Part shown: positions 33,906 through 43,698 of the stretch, piece after piece
Layout: each line of letters begins with the position of its first letter
Position numbering within the stretch: the first letter of the stretch is position 1
Assembly: GCA_009602725.1 (NCBI GenBank)
Contig: WELB01000282.1
Location: forward strand, 101,425-146,115
Reading direction: 5' to 3'
Length of the DNA stretch: 44,691 nucleotides
Origin: Spirogloea muscicola
Lineage: Eukaryota; Streptophyta; Zygnematophyceae; Spirogloeales; Spirogloeaceae
Notes under the pieces: generated by a model
Seen by the model: the letters and a program-made list of their open reading frames with translations, nothing else
Database searches by the model: none
What the model was told of the DNA's origin: nothing
Program-made: the position numbers and the translations under genes

Positions 33906-34043
33906 GTGGAGGAGGAGATGTGGTTTTTGTGGACAGGCTCTCAGGCAAGCCTTGCAATAAGCATGGAGCCAAGTATTTCTGACATAAAATATAAGATATA
34001 CTGCAACGCCCTGCGCGAGCTGCCTCGGATCAAACTATCAACC

Positions 34044-34205
34044 ATGGCTGGCGTGACAGAAGGTAACCGGAGGCAATCGGGTTTAGGGGGCGCCGCCGCC
34101 GCCGCCGCCGCCGGGCCCGCGAGGCGCCGCAGCGATGGCGTGGCGCAGAGGCGGGCCGGGCGGAGGCGGCGACGTGGAAGCTTGGCTGAGCTGCGCCAGC
34201 TCTGA
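34044..34205 (+). CDS. GC-rich ATG-led fragment, unrecognised
   Basis: From an ATG in a good context the frame reads MAGVTEGNRRQSGLGG, a poly-Ala run from CCG repeats, then an Arg-rich tail and a stop at about 34203. It resembles a host gene's first exon and has no continuation: a LINE C-terminus begins at once. It could be a captured or truncated gene start, or chance. Confidence 0.2.
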   Translation: MAGVTEGNRRQSGLGGAAAAAAAGPARRRSDGVAQRRAGRRRRRGSLAELRQL

Positions 34206-34214
34206 AGGCAGCTT

Positions 34215-34497
34215 GTGTACTTCCAGCAGAGATGGGCTTGTCAGCTGCATATCTGCATATCTGCATATCTGTCTTGCGCCATCGAGTGCAGCCTGTCTGC
34301 ACCGGGCTCATGCTCATGCTTTACAAACCTTTTCCTGGGCTGGCCGATCACAGCCATCGCCCTTCTGCTGAAAGGGTTTTCATTCTTTGCATCAGAACGC
34401 TGGGCGAGCTCTAGTCGGTGTTAGAAGGGCTTCAAATTTGCCATCTGCTATTCAGGCAACGATCAGCGACCTTTATTTGTTGACCCGTTGCTACTGA
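34215..34497 (+). mobile_element. LINE C-terminal fragment, subfamily C
   Basis: Homologous base for base to 41120-40925 (-). The frame ends TISDLYLLTRCY with TGA at 34495-34497. A hairpin (gggctggccgatcacagcc) lies inside at about 34343-34361, showing that another tail is nested here. Confidence 0.65.
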
Positions 34498-34519
34498 GCG
34501 GGCCAATCTGAACAGCGCA

Positions 34520-34930
34520 TCCAAATTGACTGGTGGCTGTGAGACGTGTGAGAGGCCAGCCCAAAGGTATAGACAAGGTCTGAAGGGGGCCAGATGGCGC
34601 AATAAACAAGATACTACTCGCTAAGATGGCAGCAAGGGGGCTCTCAGTAACCTTTAGTCAGTAAGTGCAAGTCTATAGTGGGTAATATACGTCATTAGAT
34701 GTACTTGCTGTTGTACTGGCCACGTTGGTCTGCCATTATTTCAGAACACGCAAGTATTCCATTCAAGGAACTCTTCCAGTGGAGGGCGATGGCTGTGATT
34801 GGCCCAGAAAGAGGTATGAACAAAGTTGGAAGGGGCCAGAAAGGCGCTGAATAATTTTGAAACAGCTCTGTCAAAGTAAGGCAATGGCTGTGGGAGGCCA
34901 GCCCAAAGGAATGTATAAGGTCCAGCTAAA
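34520..34930 (-). mobile_element. Three minus-strand LINE tails
   Basis: Hairpin-bearing tails in minus orientation lie at about 34520-34625, 34765-34860 and 34863-34925, each with the '...ggctgtgagaggccagccc...' form and the 'accttgtccattcc'-type segment. Between the first two is a subfamily-C 3'UTR piece (about 34695-34735). Confidence 0.6.
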
Positions 34931-35129
34931 GCATACAGCGACTCAAGTGGTCATTGGGTGCTCAACATCCCCAGTTTAGCAGCTGCGGGTCAGAGAAAGT
35001 GAGTGCTGTGGAACTGTGGCCGAGCAAGAAGACAGCGAAGGGCGCGCAGTGCACATGACACAAAAAATACCGCGATCAATGAGAGTGTATTGGGAAGGGA
35101 GGCCAAACCAAGCAAGTACACTACTTACT

Positions 35130-35240
35130 CTTCAGCATGTTGGGCGCGCTCCAAGTCAGGCCTTCGGCTTCTGTGGCGGTGCTCCGGCTCCCCAAGTTAG
35201 CTTGTCGGATCTTTATGTGCTCACCCGTGGGTACCAACGT
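35130..35240 (+). mobile_element. LINE C-terminal fragment, subfamily A
   Basis: Contains the 'ggcgctccaagtcaggcc...ggctccccaagttagcttgtcgg' block and ends in a frame equal to LYVLTRGY, with TAC-CAA in place of the stop. It is cut off within the 3'UTR. Confidence 0.6.
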
Positions 35241-35252
35241 TAAAAAGTTAAC

Positions 35253-35835
35253 TCGCGGACATGGTGACTACCGATTCCGTCGACTCCGCCAACTCCATCA
35301 ATCTGGCAATTGAAGCAGGGCACGCGGTTGGCAAGGCTGCCAGCCGAAAACAGCGCAAACATGCGAATCACGTTGCCGCGATGAGTCTGTGGTGCTGGTG
35401 AGGACGTGCACATGGCATTTGCCAGTCAGTGGGTGGACTTTCCGCAGCGGCTTGCACAACGGGCCATCGATCATTGGCAGGGACAGCAAGTTGATATGCC
35501 CGGCTTCAACGCCGCTGGGTCGCTTGCCCAGGTGTTCCGCATGAAGATATCCAATTCCTTTGAACGGTCCCAGGCTCACGCAGCATTTCTGGGTAGGTCC
35601 AGGCCCAGACACTTGCGCTTTAGCTGCTACTTCTGGGTGTCGCCTGTGCCTCTTTTCGAGCTGCAAGTCACACCGACTTGCGGCGGCTGACTCGGGTTAC
35701 TAAGCTCGCTTTCGCTGTGGTCTCGTGTAGTGCTGTGTTGTTTTGGCGCCTTCTGGCTCTTTGGACCTTATCCGTTATTTCTGGGCTGGCCATTCACAGC
35801 CCCCGCCCCCTTCGGAAGAACTCACATCTCTAGCA
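35253..35835 (+). mobile_element. LINE endonuclease-like domain with 3'UTR
   Basis: Reads DSVDSANSINLAIEAGHAV then KAASRKQRKHANH, a stop and frame change at about 35399, then WVDFPQRLAQRAIDHW, SLAQVFRMKISNSFERSQ and a shifted LRRLTRVTK. It is collinear with 12195-12635 and so the same domain. A 3'UTR follows with a GGGCTG...CAGCCC hairpin near 35783-35802. Frameshifts show that it is dead. Confidence 0.65.
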
Positions 35836-35854
35836 GCTCCGGAAGCAGACGCAG

Positions 35855-36690
35855 GATGGGTCGACAAAGCCCCAGTCGGCATGGCCTCCCCCGCTCCGTG
35901 GCAAACGCGGCTGCAGGTCCTGCCCCTTCGGCCACCTAGCCCCCGATGTTCCCCCAGCTCCCTTGCCGGCTCAGTGGCGTTAGGCAAGGCTCCTATACTC
36001 ATTAGATGCTGTTACCTTGCCCGAGCTGCCCAAGCTCTAGATGCAGCCACCCCAGCACCCCACAACGCAGACACCCTTGCCGCTCTCAGGACCCTCCACC
36101 CCCCTGCCCCAAGCCCCTTACCCCCTGGCTCGAGGAGTTCCAGCCCCTGACCCTGGTGGACCTTGACCCAGCAGCTCCTCGGAAAGCGTTGGACAAAGTG
36201 CAGAGCCGGAAAGCAGCGGCTGGCGGGCCCTCGGGTATGCTCTTTGAGCACCTTCGAGAACTCTGGCTCGACGACAAGGCGGGCGACTTCGGTCTGCTGC
36301 ACACAGCGTGCCAAATTGTGGCGCGCGGCTTCCTCCCTTTTTTTTCTTCTCCCAATCAAGGCCCGGGCGGCACTCATCAGCAGCACCTTGCTCGCGCTCT
36401 CCAAATCAATGGGAGGCGTACGACTGATTGCAATGGGCGAGGTCCTCACCCGCCTGGTTTTTAGAATCCTCTTCCAGCAGCACCGAAAGGCGGCGCAGCT
36501 CCTCTCCCCACCATTTTGGCGCAGGGCTGTCTGCGGGTGCAGAGAGGGTGGTACATGGCCAGCGTGTGGCCCTAGACTACAAACCCGACTGGATGGCCTT
36601 ACTGGAGGATGTGAGAGACGCACTTAACAGCGATGACAGAGTCGTCATCGCTGAGGAGTTGCGCCACACTTTCCCTCCCTAATCCCCTTC
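35855..36690 (+). mobile_element. LINE fragment: 5' region to reverse transcriptase fingers
   Basis: Three frames together carry a 5' segment (VDKAP...RLQVLPLRPPSPR), then KALDKVQSRKAAAGGPSGM, FEHLRELW, ISSTLLALSKSMGGVRLIAM, GEVLTRL and VALDYKPDWMALLEDVRDAL, all typical of the first half of a non-LTR reverse transcriptase. At least two frameshifts and the loss of the catalytic half (it ends near FPPLIPFFW) make it a pseudogene. It is cut by a subfamily-A end at about 36700. Confidence 0.75.
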
Positions 36691-36699
36691 TTCTGGTGC

Positions 36700-37100
36700 G
36701 TAGTGGTGCTCTGGCTCCTCAGCTTAACTTGTCGGACATTCATGTGCTAACTCGTGGGTACTAGTGACCCCCTTAGACAGCTTATTGCTCCATTACCAGG
36801 ACTTTGTAAGGCTGGGAGTGGCCTCCATAACATTTCATGCTCACAGCGCACCTTTCTTTTTTCTTCTCTCAGAGCGATTGCCCGCCTTTCGGCTAGCTTT
36901 CTTTTCCTCTTCGGGAAAGAGAAAGGCGCGCTTGAAATGAAGCGGAGGCCAATATGAGCCGTTTAAAGTTCTGGTAACAAGGCAATCAGCTGTCTGAAGG
37001 GGTCACCAGAAACCACGAGTGAGCACATGTCACGAGCGAGCACATACATATCTGACAAGCTAAGCTGAGGAGCCAGAGCACCAACACGCAAGCCATTGGC
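36700..37100. mobile_element. Tail-to-tail pair of subfamily-A LINE ends
   Basis: A plus end (C-terminus to the TAG near 36763, tail to about 36880) faces a minus end (36885-37090). The two tails form an inverted repeat around 36845-36925 (agcgcacctttcttttt against its complement from gaaagagaaaggcgcgct). Confidence 0.65.
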
Positions 37101-37264
37101 GCCTGGCTAGTGTGGGGTCCAGCACGCTGGTGTATTGCGAGTGCCTCGGAGCGGTGCAGACTCAATGAAAGCCGCAGTTTATAGCCGGCAATGCTTTCGG
37201 GACGCTAGAATTACCTAAGCTATCTGCCTGACTACGACGGCGAGCATCGACAAGCGGTGCCAGG

Positions 37265-38060
37265 CTACGGAGGAGGGCAGAGCACTTCATACAGTAGCCG
37301 CCATACATGTCCATGGTGCACGGAAAGAATTGTCGCCCTGGGGTTGGTCCTTAAAAGTCGCTCCTTCCTCGTCTCTGCGTAGATCATAGCCAAACCTGGC
37401 ACAGGCGGCATGGGTGCCCCTGATTGGAATGCGTCGATGAGGACAACGTCGAGATAGAGACGGGGCTCACCGCTCCAGGGAGTGGCAACCACATCCAGAC
37501 GCCTGATGTAAGAATTGCCGCGCTTCTAGAGTACCAGCATGACGCCTGGCACCTCCATGGCCAAGTGGATTTTAGGATTATAGTTTAGCGAGGGAGCTGG
37601 GGGAAGGGGTGCCGGGGCTGGGGTGTCGGGCTGCCGTCGTCGGAAAGAGGCCTCAGCGTGGGCTTGAACCGGCTACGTGGCGCGAGTTGCACTCCTTGAG
37701 CAGTGGCGCTCATGTCTGCGAACGCTCTGCAGGCTGGGCCAGGGCTGCTGGCAGGACTGGCACTTCCATGGGACAGCTGGTGCGGCAGGGCGTGTGGTTG
37801 GAGCTGCAGCTGCAGGGATAGCGGGATAGTGGGAAGGAGGGCGTGAGGGCTGGGGCCATCGGGGGCTCGGTGGCCGAAGGGGCAGGACCTGCAGCCGCAT
37901 GTGCATGGAGCGGGGTGCCGATGGGGCCTTGTCGACCCCTCCTGCGCAAGTTTTGCACAAGTACAAGGACCACCCGGCGGGGCGCAGCACTTCCTGGCGA
38001 AGATAGTGTGCATTTAAGTGATGGAGGGCCAGTGTGGCCAAGTACAGAGGTAAGCACATT
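37265..38060 (-). mobile_element. Internally deleted LINE: zinc finger region to endonuclease-like region
   Basis: On the minus strand it starts with VDKAP...RLQVLPLRPPSPR (about 37920-37850), shared with 35860 (+). A C2HC-type finger follows (CQSCQQPWPSLQSVRRHERHC, C-x2-C-x12-H-x3-C, about 37775-37710). After a short link come PRLYLDVVLIDAFQSGAP and AETRKERLL (37460-37350). No reverse transcriptase lies between, so the middle is deleted. N-terminal fingers are usual in RLE LINEs. Confidence 0.6.
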
Positions 38061-38450
38061 GACGAATGGACATCACCAGCTGCTAAGCTGACCCGCTCAG
38101 TAACCACGAGTCAGCACATAGAGGAGTGCGAGGCAGCAGCAGTGGCAGGAAGGACGACGGGTGGGGATAGAAATGCGGCTGCTGATACAAAAGGATCGGC
38201 TGTAAACTGCCAGCCAGATGCATACAGGTGTTCATGACGGAGCCAAAGGCCAGGCAGACGGCGCCCTCATTACCCCGTGTCAGCAGTAGGAAGTCAGATG
38301 AGCTGAGGGGAGGAAGAGCAACCCCGCTGCGCAGACCGGAGGCTGCTGCAAGGGCGCGACCAGCCCGGCGATGCAAAGCAATCGCCTGGGAAAAGGAGGG
38401 CTGGAGGTGCCACAGAGCGGGGGGAGCCGTGCCGCTGGGAGCCATGTCGA
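38060..38450 (-). mobile_element. Two minus-strand LINE C-termini
   Basis: One ends YVLTRGY with its stop at 38097-38099. The other (about 38445-38265) reads ALHRRAGRALAAAS..., then SSDFLLLTRG, with the final Tyr and stop mutated (Asn-Glu). A subfamily-C 3'UTR (ttggcc...gcttgcc) extends to 38030. Confidence 0.6.
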
Positions 38451-38514
38451 CTCGACCTGCGCCACGACCACCTCCTGGAGGCTCGGTGCCTTTTGGGTCT
38501 TGTGTCCTGCTACC

Positions 38515-38760
38515 GCATGCGTTTGTCTATGTCCCTCCAGCGCTCCCAAGCGCTTGCTTTGCACCGCCGCGCGGGTCGCGCCCTTGCAGCACCCCTGGCT
38601 TGCGGAGCGGGGTTGCTCTTCCTCCCCCGAGCTCATCTCACTTCCTACTGCTGACCCGGGGGTACTAAGAGCGCCCTGTCTGCCTAGCCAGTGGCTCCTT
38701 CATGAACACTGCATGCATCTGGCTGCTTTCACAGCCGCTCTTTAAATGCAAGCAGCCGCA
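38515..38760 (+). mobile_element. LINE 3' end, subfamily C
   Basis: The frame reads RSQALALHRRAGRALA and, after a shift, SSHFLLLTRGY with TAA at 38666-38668. The 3'UTR has the subfamily-C segment (tgcatctggctgctttcacagcc) with its hairpin near 38720-38740. Confidence 0.65.
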
Positions 38761-38889
38761 TTCATTTCCTGCGTCCACTTCTGGAGCTGCTGGAGGAATG
38801 GGGGGCAGCAGCAGTGGCAGGAGAAATGGAAAGAAGAATGCAGCTGCGCACATAGATGCGGCAGTAAAAGCCAGCTAGCCGCTCTCCAC

Positions 38890-39125
38890 TTCAGCTACCA
38901 CCCGCTCCATGGTGCGGATGCCGTGCGCTTGGAACCGCCGGCTGATGGGTGCGGCGACCTGGGCCCAGCTGCCCAGGTAGGCGGCCTCGCAAACGCGGGC
39001 GACTGGGCGGCAGCCCAGACCGCCACGACTGACAGGCAGGCTGGCCTGGAGCATCGCGGCTGGTGTGGTGAGGAAGCCGGGGTGTTGCAGGAGAGAGGCC
39101 GCGCTCGCCAGAACGCCGGAGTCAA
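38890..39125 (-). mobile_element. LINE linker region (after the reverse transcriptase)
   Basis: The minus frame reads SLLQHPGFLTTPAAMLQASL, RGGLGCRPVARV, EAAYLGSWAQVA. The 'GGLGC...AAYLGSWA' arrangement is a common feature of the thumb/linker part of LINE proteins. A single N is present nearby at 39141. Confidence 0.6.
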
Positions 39126-39253
39126 AAGCCGCGTACGCCGNTTCAGCAGGGGATCAGCAACATCACCAGAGGACACAAAAGAAGCTCCGAGCTTCTGATG
39201 AGGGCTCCGTGCCGGCCTCTGTTGGGTCAAGCTTGACGGCAGCGTGCACACAA

Positions 39254-39454
39254 TCAATGCTTGCGGCAGGGGATTGAGATGGAGAGGCAAGAGAGCTGGA
39301 AACGACCTGGCGTGGCTCCCCGGCCATGAAGCAGAGCCACGACGATGAGCAAGGTGGCGGCGGTGGCGGTGCAGGCAGCCAGGCCGGTGTTCAGCCGCCT
39401 GCGGAGGAGCAGGGGCCGGAGCGGGCCGGGCGCCTGCGCCTCGACGTCCGCCAT
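39254..39454 (-). CDS. Possible truncated membrane protein N-terminus
   Basis: From an ATG at 39454 the minus frame reads MADVEAQAPG, a basic stretch (LLLRRRLNTG) and a clear hydrophobic helix (LAACTATAATLLIVVALL), then 20 residues and a stop. This is the shape of a type II membrane protein or a retained signal anchor. It stands alone between LINE pieces, so it may be a gene's first exon cut off by insertions. The family is not recognised. Confidence 0.3.
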   Translation of the reverse strand: MADVEAQAPGPLRPLLLRRRLNTGLAACTATAATLLIVVALLHGRGATPGRFQLSCLSISIPCRKH

Positions 39455-39554
39455 GGCGGCGCGCACTCGCGACGCCGTTGGCCAGGGGGCGGCAAAGCCT
39501 TCAGCTGCTGCGGCGCGGCGCGGGGCGGCGCGGGGCCAGGCAATGCGGGGGGGT

Positions 39555-39870
39555 CCCGCCGCGTTGTGCCGAGGGGGGGGGGGGTTCCCTGGCGGGCCCA
39601 CTAACTGTCCGTGGAGGAGGAGGGAGCGGCGCGAGGTGCGCATGAAATGAATAAAAAGGCCCGATTTCAGCCAATACTTTGTTCAGGCAAAAGCTAGTGC
39701 AAAATGTGGGGCTGCATAAAACGAAGCCGAGGGGGGGGTTCTAGCGGGCCCACGAAGTGTGGAGGAGGGCGACGGCGCGCGGTGCGCATGAATTGAAAGG
39801 GAGGACCCCTCTCAGCCAGTACACAGTGTTCAGGGAAAAAGCTAGTGCAAAAAAAAGAGAAAAAGTGGGG
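39555..39870 (-). mobile_element. Tandem pair of LINE 3'UTR tails with poly-G runs
   Basis: Two units (about 39568-39712 and 39730-39860) share a G8-12 run, 'gcgggcccac', 'cggcgcg', 'ggtgcgcatgaa' and 'aaagctagtgcaaaa'. On the minus strand these match the subfamily-A 3'UTR (caattcatgcgc...cgcgcg). A third diverged unit is at about 40430-40515. Confidence 0.6.
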
Positions 39871-39934
39871 CTACCTATGATTCCCAGCCACCAGTCAATC
39901 TGGCCGCGCTTCTCTCTATGATAACAAGTTTGTG

Positions 39935-40530
39935 TATTCGAAACAAATGAAGGCCAAATGGCCGAGTACAAAGGCAAGCACATCTCAAGACCCACATGAC
40001 TTACAGCAGATTGACCCGCTCAGTAACCACGGGTCAAAAGCAGAAGGAAGAAAGTGCTCGCCCATTGAGGATAGGGAGCTGAAAAAGGAAGAGCTCGCCC
40101 ATAGAAGAGAGGGGCTGACAGAAGCCAGCCAAAAAAGTTTTGACAAAATCCAAAGAGCTACAACAGGTGCCGGAAAGAAGGGAAACACACAGCTAGGCAT
40201 CTAGACAACTAGACATGACGAATCCACAGGAAGCTCAATATCCGCGGGTGAAAAAGCCAGCCCAAAAAAGAATGAGCAAAGTAAGTAAAAGGGGGGGGGT
40301 GGCGGCCGGAGTGGGGGAGGAGGCGCCCGGCGCGGGTGCCACATGTCCGCTTGACACTTGGCGCGGCTAGGAAAGGAAAGCGCGTGGCCGTTGGGATAGA
40401 GCGGGTCACTCTAGTTACCGCGGCTGCATCCGGGCGGGGGGAACTCGCGCACGGTGCGCACGACATGGGAGGCCAGACCAAGCCAATGCAGTGTTCGGGC
40501 AAATGCTAGTGTATGAATGCTAGAGTGGAA
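39935..40530 (-). mobile_element. Nested minus-strand LINE tails
   Basis: Successive tail pieces include a subfamily-C 3'UTR with a stop context (ctcagtaaccacgggtca at 40019-40036), two 'gctcgcccat' tail ends (about 40058 and 40094) with decayed hairpins, and a third near 40250 ending in a G9 run at 40290. Order and overlap suggest repeated insertion of tails into tails. Confidence 0.55.
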
Positions 40531-40599
40531 CTTTACTTTTTTTGTATTGGGGGGTGAGTCTAACGCGGGTTCCCCTGAACGCGGTATTTTTTTAATGTA

Positions 40600-41140
40600 A
40601 ATCTTTAGATGTGCTTGCCTTTGTACCTGGCCAGTTGGCCTATATCTCTTTCTAATACACGGTCTTCCCCCTGAACGCGGTATTCAGGGCGGCGGCTAAC
40701 CCCGTGAGACCCACATCAAAAATTCGAAGAAAAGGAAGATTGCTGCTGCTGATATTGAAAGAGCGGCTGTAAAGAGAAGGAAGGGCTCGCCCATTGAGGC
40801 TGTAAAAGCCAGCCAGGTGCATACAGAGACTTTCGTGTATTTGAAACAAACGAAGGCCAAATGGCCAAGTACAAAGGCAAGCACATCTAAAGACCTACAT
40901 AACCTACAGCAAATTGACCCGCTCAGTAACCACGGGTCAAAATATAAAGGTCACTAATCGATGCCTGAATACTAGATGTCAGATATGAAGCCCTTCTGCC
41001 ACCAACTAGAGCTCGCCCAGCTTTCTGGTGCAAAGCATTAGCCTGGGCACGCTGCAAACAGGCCGATACTCATCGTCGCAAGAATGACAGATATGCAGCT
41101 GGCAAGCCCATCTCCGCCGGAAACACATCTGCACGACGTA
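40600..41140 (-). mobile_element. LINE 3' end, subfamily C, with inverted 3'UTR copy
   Basis: The minus strand from 41140 carries the C-terminus (ALHQKAGRALVG..., ISDLYILTRGY, stop at about 40921), then a 3'UTR (agatgtgcttgcctttgtac at about 40890-40870) and a hairpin (ggctggcttttacagcc, about 40818-40800). A plus-strand copy of the same 3'UTR segment at 40604-40645 makes an inverted repeat. Confidence 0.65.
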
Positions 41141-41329
41141 TGTAGCCTACATTGGCAATATTCTGGAGAAGTGTATGGAAACGAGGACCCAGACAGCCAA
41201 AGATGTCGACTGCCGCTGGCAGGAACTGATCGCATTGGGGGTAATCGGAGTAGTGCCGCAGTGCATACAGAGGGTGTTCAAGACCGCATAGCCGCGCCCG
41301 CCCAAATCAGTCACCGCCCGTTGGAACAG

Positions 41330-41640
41330 GTGTTCACAACGCGGCAGGCTCGCTCGCCCAGGTTCGTTTGCGCCTCTCAATATCGCTGCAGCAATCATTG
41401 GCACACGCCTTGCATCTGCCTGCCGGTCGCGTTTTGGCTACGGCCTCTGATTGCATACAGGGGACCCGCTACGGGGAGATTATTTTCACTTACCTGTGGC
41501 TGCTCACGAAGGGGTATTGAGCACCCAGTGGCCACTTGGTCGTTGTGCTTTAGCGCTTATTTGGCCCCTTCGAACTCTGTGAATCCTTATTCTGGGCTGG
41601 CCAATCACAGCCATTGCCCCTCTACGACGGGGTCGGCGGC
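41330..41640 (+). mobile_element. LINE 3' end
   Basis: The frame reads AHALHLPAGRVLATASDCIQ and ends WLLTKGY with TGA at 41518-41520. The 3'UTR contains 'gcgcttatttggccccttcg', and the hairpin gggctggccaatcacagcc is at about 41596-41614. Confidence 0.7.
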
Positions 41641-41647
41641 GCCCGCC

Positions 41648-41815
41648 ATGGGGTCCGCGGCGGCGAGCTGGCCCCCTCCCGACCCGGCCCCCGCGCCGGC
41701 CCCCGCCGCCACCGCCGCCCCCGTCGCCGCCGCGCCTTTCATAGCCTTCGCCCCTTTGGACGAGCTGCTTCACGAGCTGCAGGTCGACAGGCCTCCCCGC
41801 CTGCAAGCCCTCCAC
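41648..41815 (+). CDS. GC-rich ATG-led fragment between LINE pieces
   Basis: An ATG eight or so bases after a LINE tail opens MGSAAASWPPPDPAPAPAPA, then FIAFAPLDELLHELQVDRPP, which looks like a host protein start (low complexity, then an amphipathic helix). The frame then runs into a LINE C-terminus. Function not recognised; capture or truncation is possible. Confidence 0.25.
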
Positions 41816-42205
41816 CTCCCTCGGGGTTGCTCATCCTCCCCTCAGCTCATCTGACTTCCGATTGCTGACACGGGGGTACTAAGAAGAAAGACGCTACCAG
41901 TAGACGGTGATGGCTGTGACTGGCCAGCGCAGAAAACACAGTGAACCAAGGGCGAAGGGACGAGAAAAGCTTAAAAGCACACAGCGACTTAAATGGCCAC
42001 TGGGTGCTCAATATCCTCTGAGCAGCCGCAGGTCAGAGAAACTAGTCTCCAGGTAGCGGGTCCCCTGGCTATAGCAGAAGCTGCAGCCAGGGCACAACCG
42101 GCACGCAGTGCAATGCGCGTGCCATTGACCGCTGCAGCGATACTGACAGGCGCATGCGATATACCTGGACGAGAGAGCCTGCCGCGTCTTGTCTGTATGC
42201 CTAGC
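41816..42205. mobile_element. Opposed LINE 3' ends
   Basis: A plus C-terminus (SSSDFRLLTRGY, TAA at 41879-41881) meets at once the tail of a complete minus 3' end. That minus copy has its C-terminus at about 42205-42007 (LRLLRGY-stop), and its 3'UTR and hairpin (ggccagtcacagcc) to about 41885. Confidence 0.65.
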
Positions 42206-42239
42206 CTGTGGCTCGCTACCATAGTTTGAAACAGAAGAA

Positions 42240-42820
42240 GGGACACTCCCAGTAGAGGGCGATGACTGTGAGTGGCCAGCCCAGAATAAAGCTTAACTGA
42301 AGTTGGAAGGGGCCAGGAAAGCGCTGAAGGATGCAAAAGACACCAGCGATTGGGAGCTCAGTGTCCCCGAGTCAGCAGCCGAAAGTTGAGTGACTTGCAG
42401 CTGGAGAAGAGAACAGCGCTAAGTAAGCGTGTATGCCAGCCAGGTGCATACAGGCGGTGTTCATGTTCATATGAACGAGCCACAGGCTAGGCAGACAGGG
42501 CGCATTGTACTACCCCAGCAATAGGAAGTCAGATGTGAGAGTGGAGTGTGTACAAAGTAGTGGAGGGCCTGTGTCGCCGAGTACTAAGGCAAGCACATTA
42601 TCAGATGTACATCACCTGCTGCTAAGCAGGTGCTGACCTGCTCAGTAACGACGAGTCAGCACATAGAGGTCTTTAACTGATGTCCGAATATTGGACGGCA
42701 TTTGACAAGCTCTTATCCCGCCAGCTAAGGCGACCAGCTTTCTGGTGCACAGCATGACCTTGAGCTCGCGCAAACAGGCTGACACGCGACGTCGCAAAAT
42801 TGATAAGTAGGCTGCCAGCA
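42240..42820 (-). mobile_element. Two minus-strand LINE 3' ends
   Basis: From 42820 a C-terminus (LFARAQGHAVHQKAGR, later SVKDLYVLTRRY, stop near 42650) and a subfamily-C 3'UTR lead to about 42430. A second end (LLTRGH-stop at about 42370) then continues with its 3'UTR and hairpin (ggctggccactcacag) to 42243. Confidence 0.6.
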
Positions 42821-42894
42821 TGCCATCTGGGTTGGAAGCATATCGTCATGTCGTGCATATCCTAGACTTATGCGATGTTCTCAAGTAGGGTTAA

Positions 42895-43020
42895 GAAGAA
42901 AGAAAGCGCGGCCAGATTGACTGGTGGCTGTGAGAGGCCAGCCCAAAGGAATGGACAAAGTCTGGAGGAGCCGGATGGAGCAGAAAGCAAGGAGCAGAAA
43001 GCAAGGTACTAAGTGCAAAG
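42895..43020 (-). mobile_element. LINE 3'UTR tail
   Basis: A well preserved minus tail (cctttgggctggcctctcacagcc on the minus strand, about 42945-42922) with the 'ccggctcc' and 'tttgtccattcc' segments upstream. Very similar to 3955-4075. Confidence 0.65.
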
Positions 43021-43059
43021 ACGGCAGCAAGGGGACTCTCATAGATGCAAATCAGAATC

Positions 43060-43372
43060 GCTAGCAGGAAGCGAGGCCCCAAGGAACTCACCGCAACAAC
43101 CGCGTAGTCCCCGCAGACGGCAGGCTGCAATGTCATTCAACAACCGGGATCACCGTCGCTCGACCGGCTCACCTCGAATAATGCCTCTCGCCCAGGCCTT
43201 GTATCTGCGTGCTGGCCGCGCTCTGCTAAGCAAGTGCTCGCCCATTGAGACTGCGGGGCTGGAAAAACCAGCCCGAAAAAGAATGAACAGAATACGAGAG
43301 GGGGGCCAGGGGAAGCGCTAAGAAACAGAAACAAAGCAGCTACGAATCACTCAGTAACCTCTGCCGGGATGT
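43060..43372. mobile_element. LINE C-terminal piece (+) and opposed LINE tail (-)
   Basis: A plus piece (MPLAQALYLRAGRALLS, to about 43222) meets a full minus tail. Read on the minus strand, the latter has a stop context near 43360, the 3'UTR, hairpin GGGCTGG...CCAGCCC at about 43272-43254 and the tail end at about 43230. Confidence 0.65.
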
Positions 43373-43493
43373 CATCGCTGAGGAGCTGAGGGCGGCCTTC
43401 CCCAGCCTCCTCCCCTTCTTCAGGCTGGGATATGGTCAGCCAAGCGACCTGCTGTGGCGGACAGGGCATGGGGCGGTGGAAGTCCTCCTTTCC

Positions 43494-43690
43494 GGCGGCG
43501 CTCCAGCTCCCCAAGTTAGCTTGTCAGATTTGTTTGTGCTCACCCGTGGGTACTAATGTCATCTTAGGTACCTTAGATTAGGTCTCCGTATTATGTAGCA
43601 TTGTTTAGTCTGCACTCGACTCTGCCTGAACAATGTATTGGCTTGAATTGGCCTCCCTTTCAATTCATGCGCCCCGCGCGCCTTCTCTCT
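43494..43690 (+). mobile_element. Subfamily-A LINE 3' end inserted in the reverse transcriptase
   Basis: Carries SLSDLFVLTRGY-stop and the long subfamily-A 3'UTR up to the pyrimidine end. It follows ctttcc (43488-43493) and precedes another ctttcc at 43691. Nearly identical to 32886-33085. Confidence 0.75.
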
Positions 43691-43698
43691 CTTTCCTC

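Noticed and set aside
34239-34270. Short direct repeats (gcatatctgcatatctgcatatct) as a CRISPR-like array
   Set aside because: It is a 9-base microsatellite with three units and no spacers.
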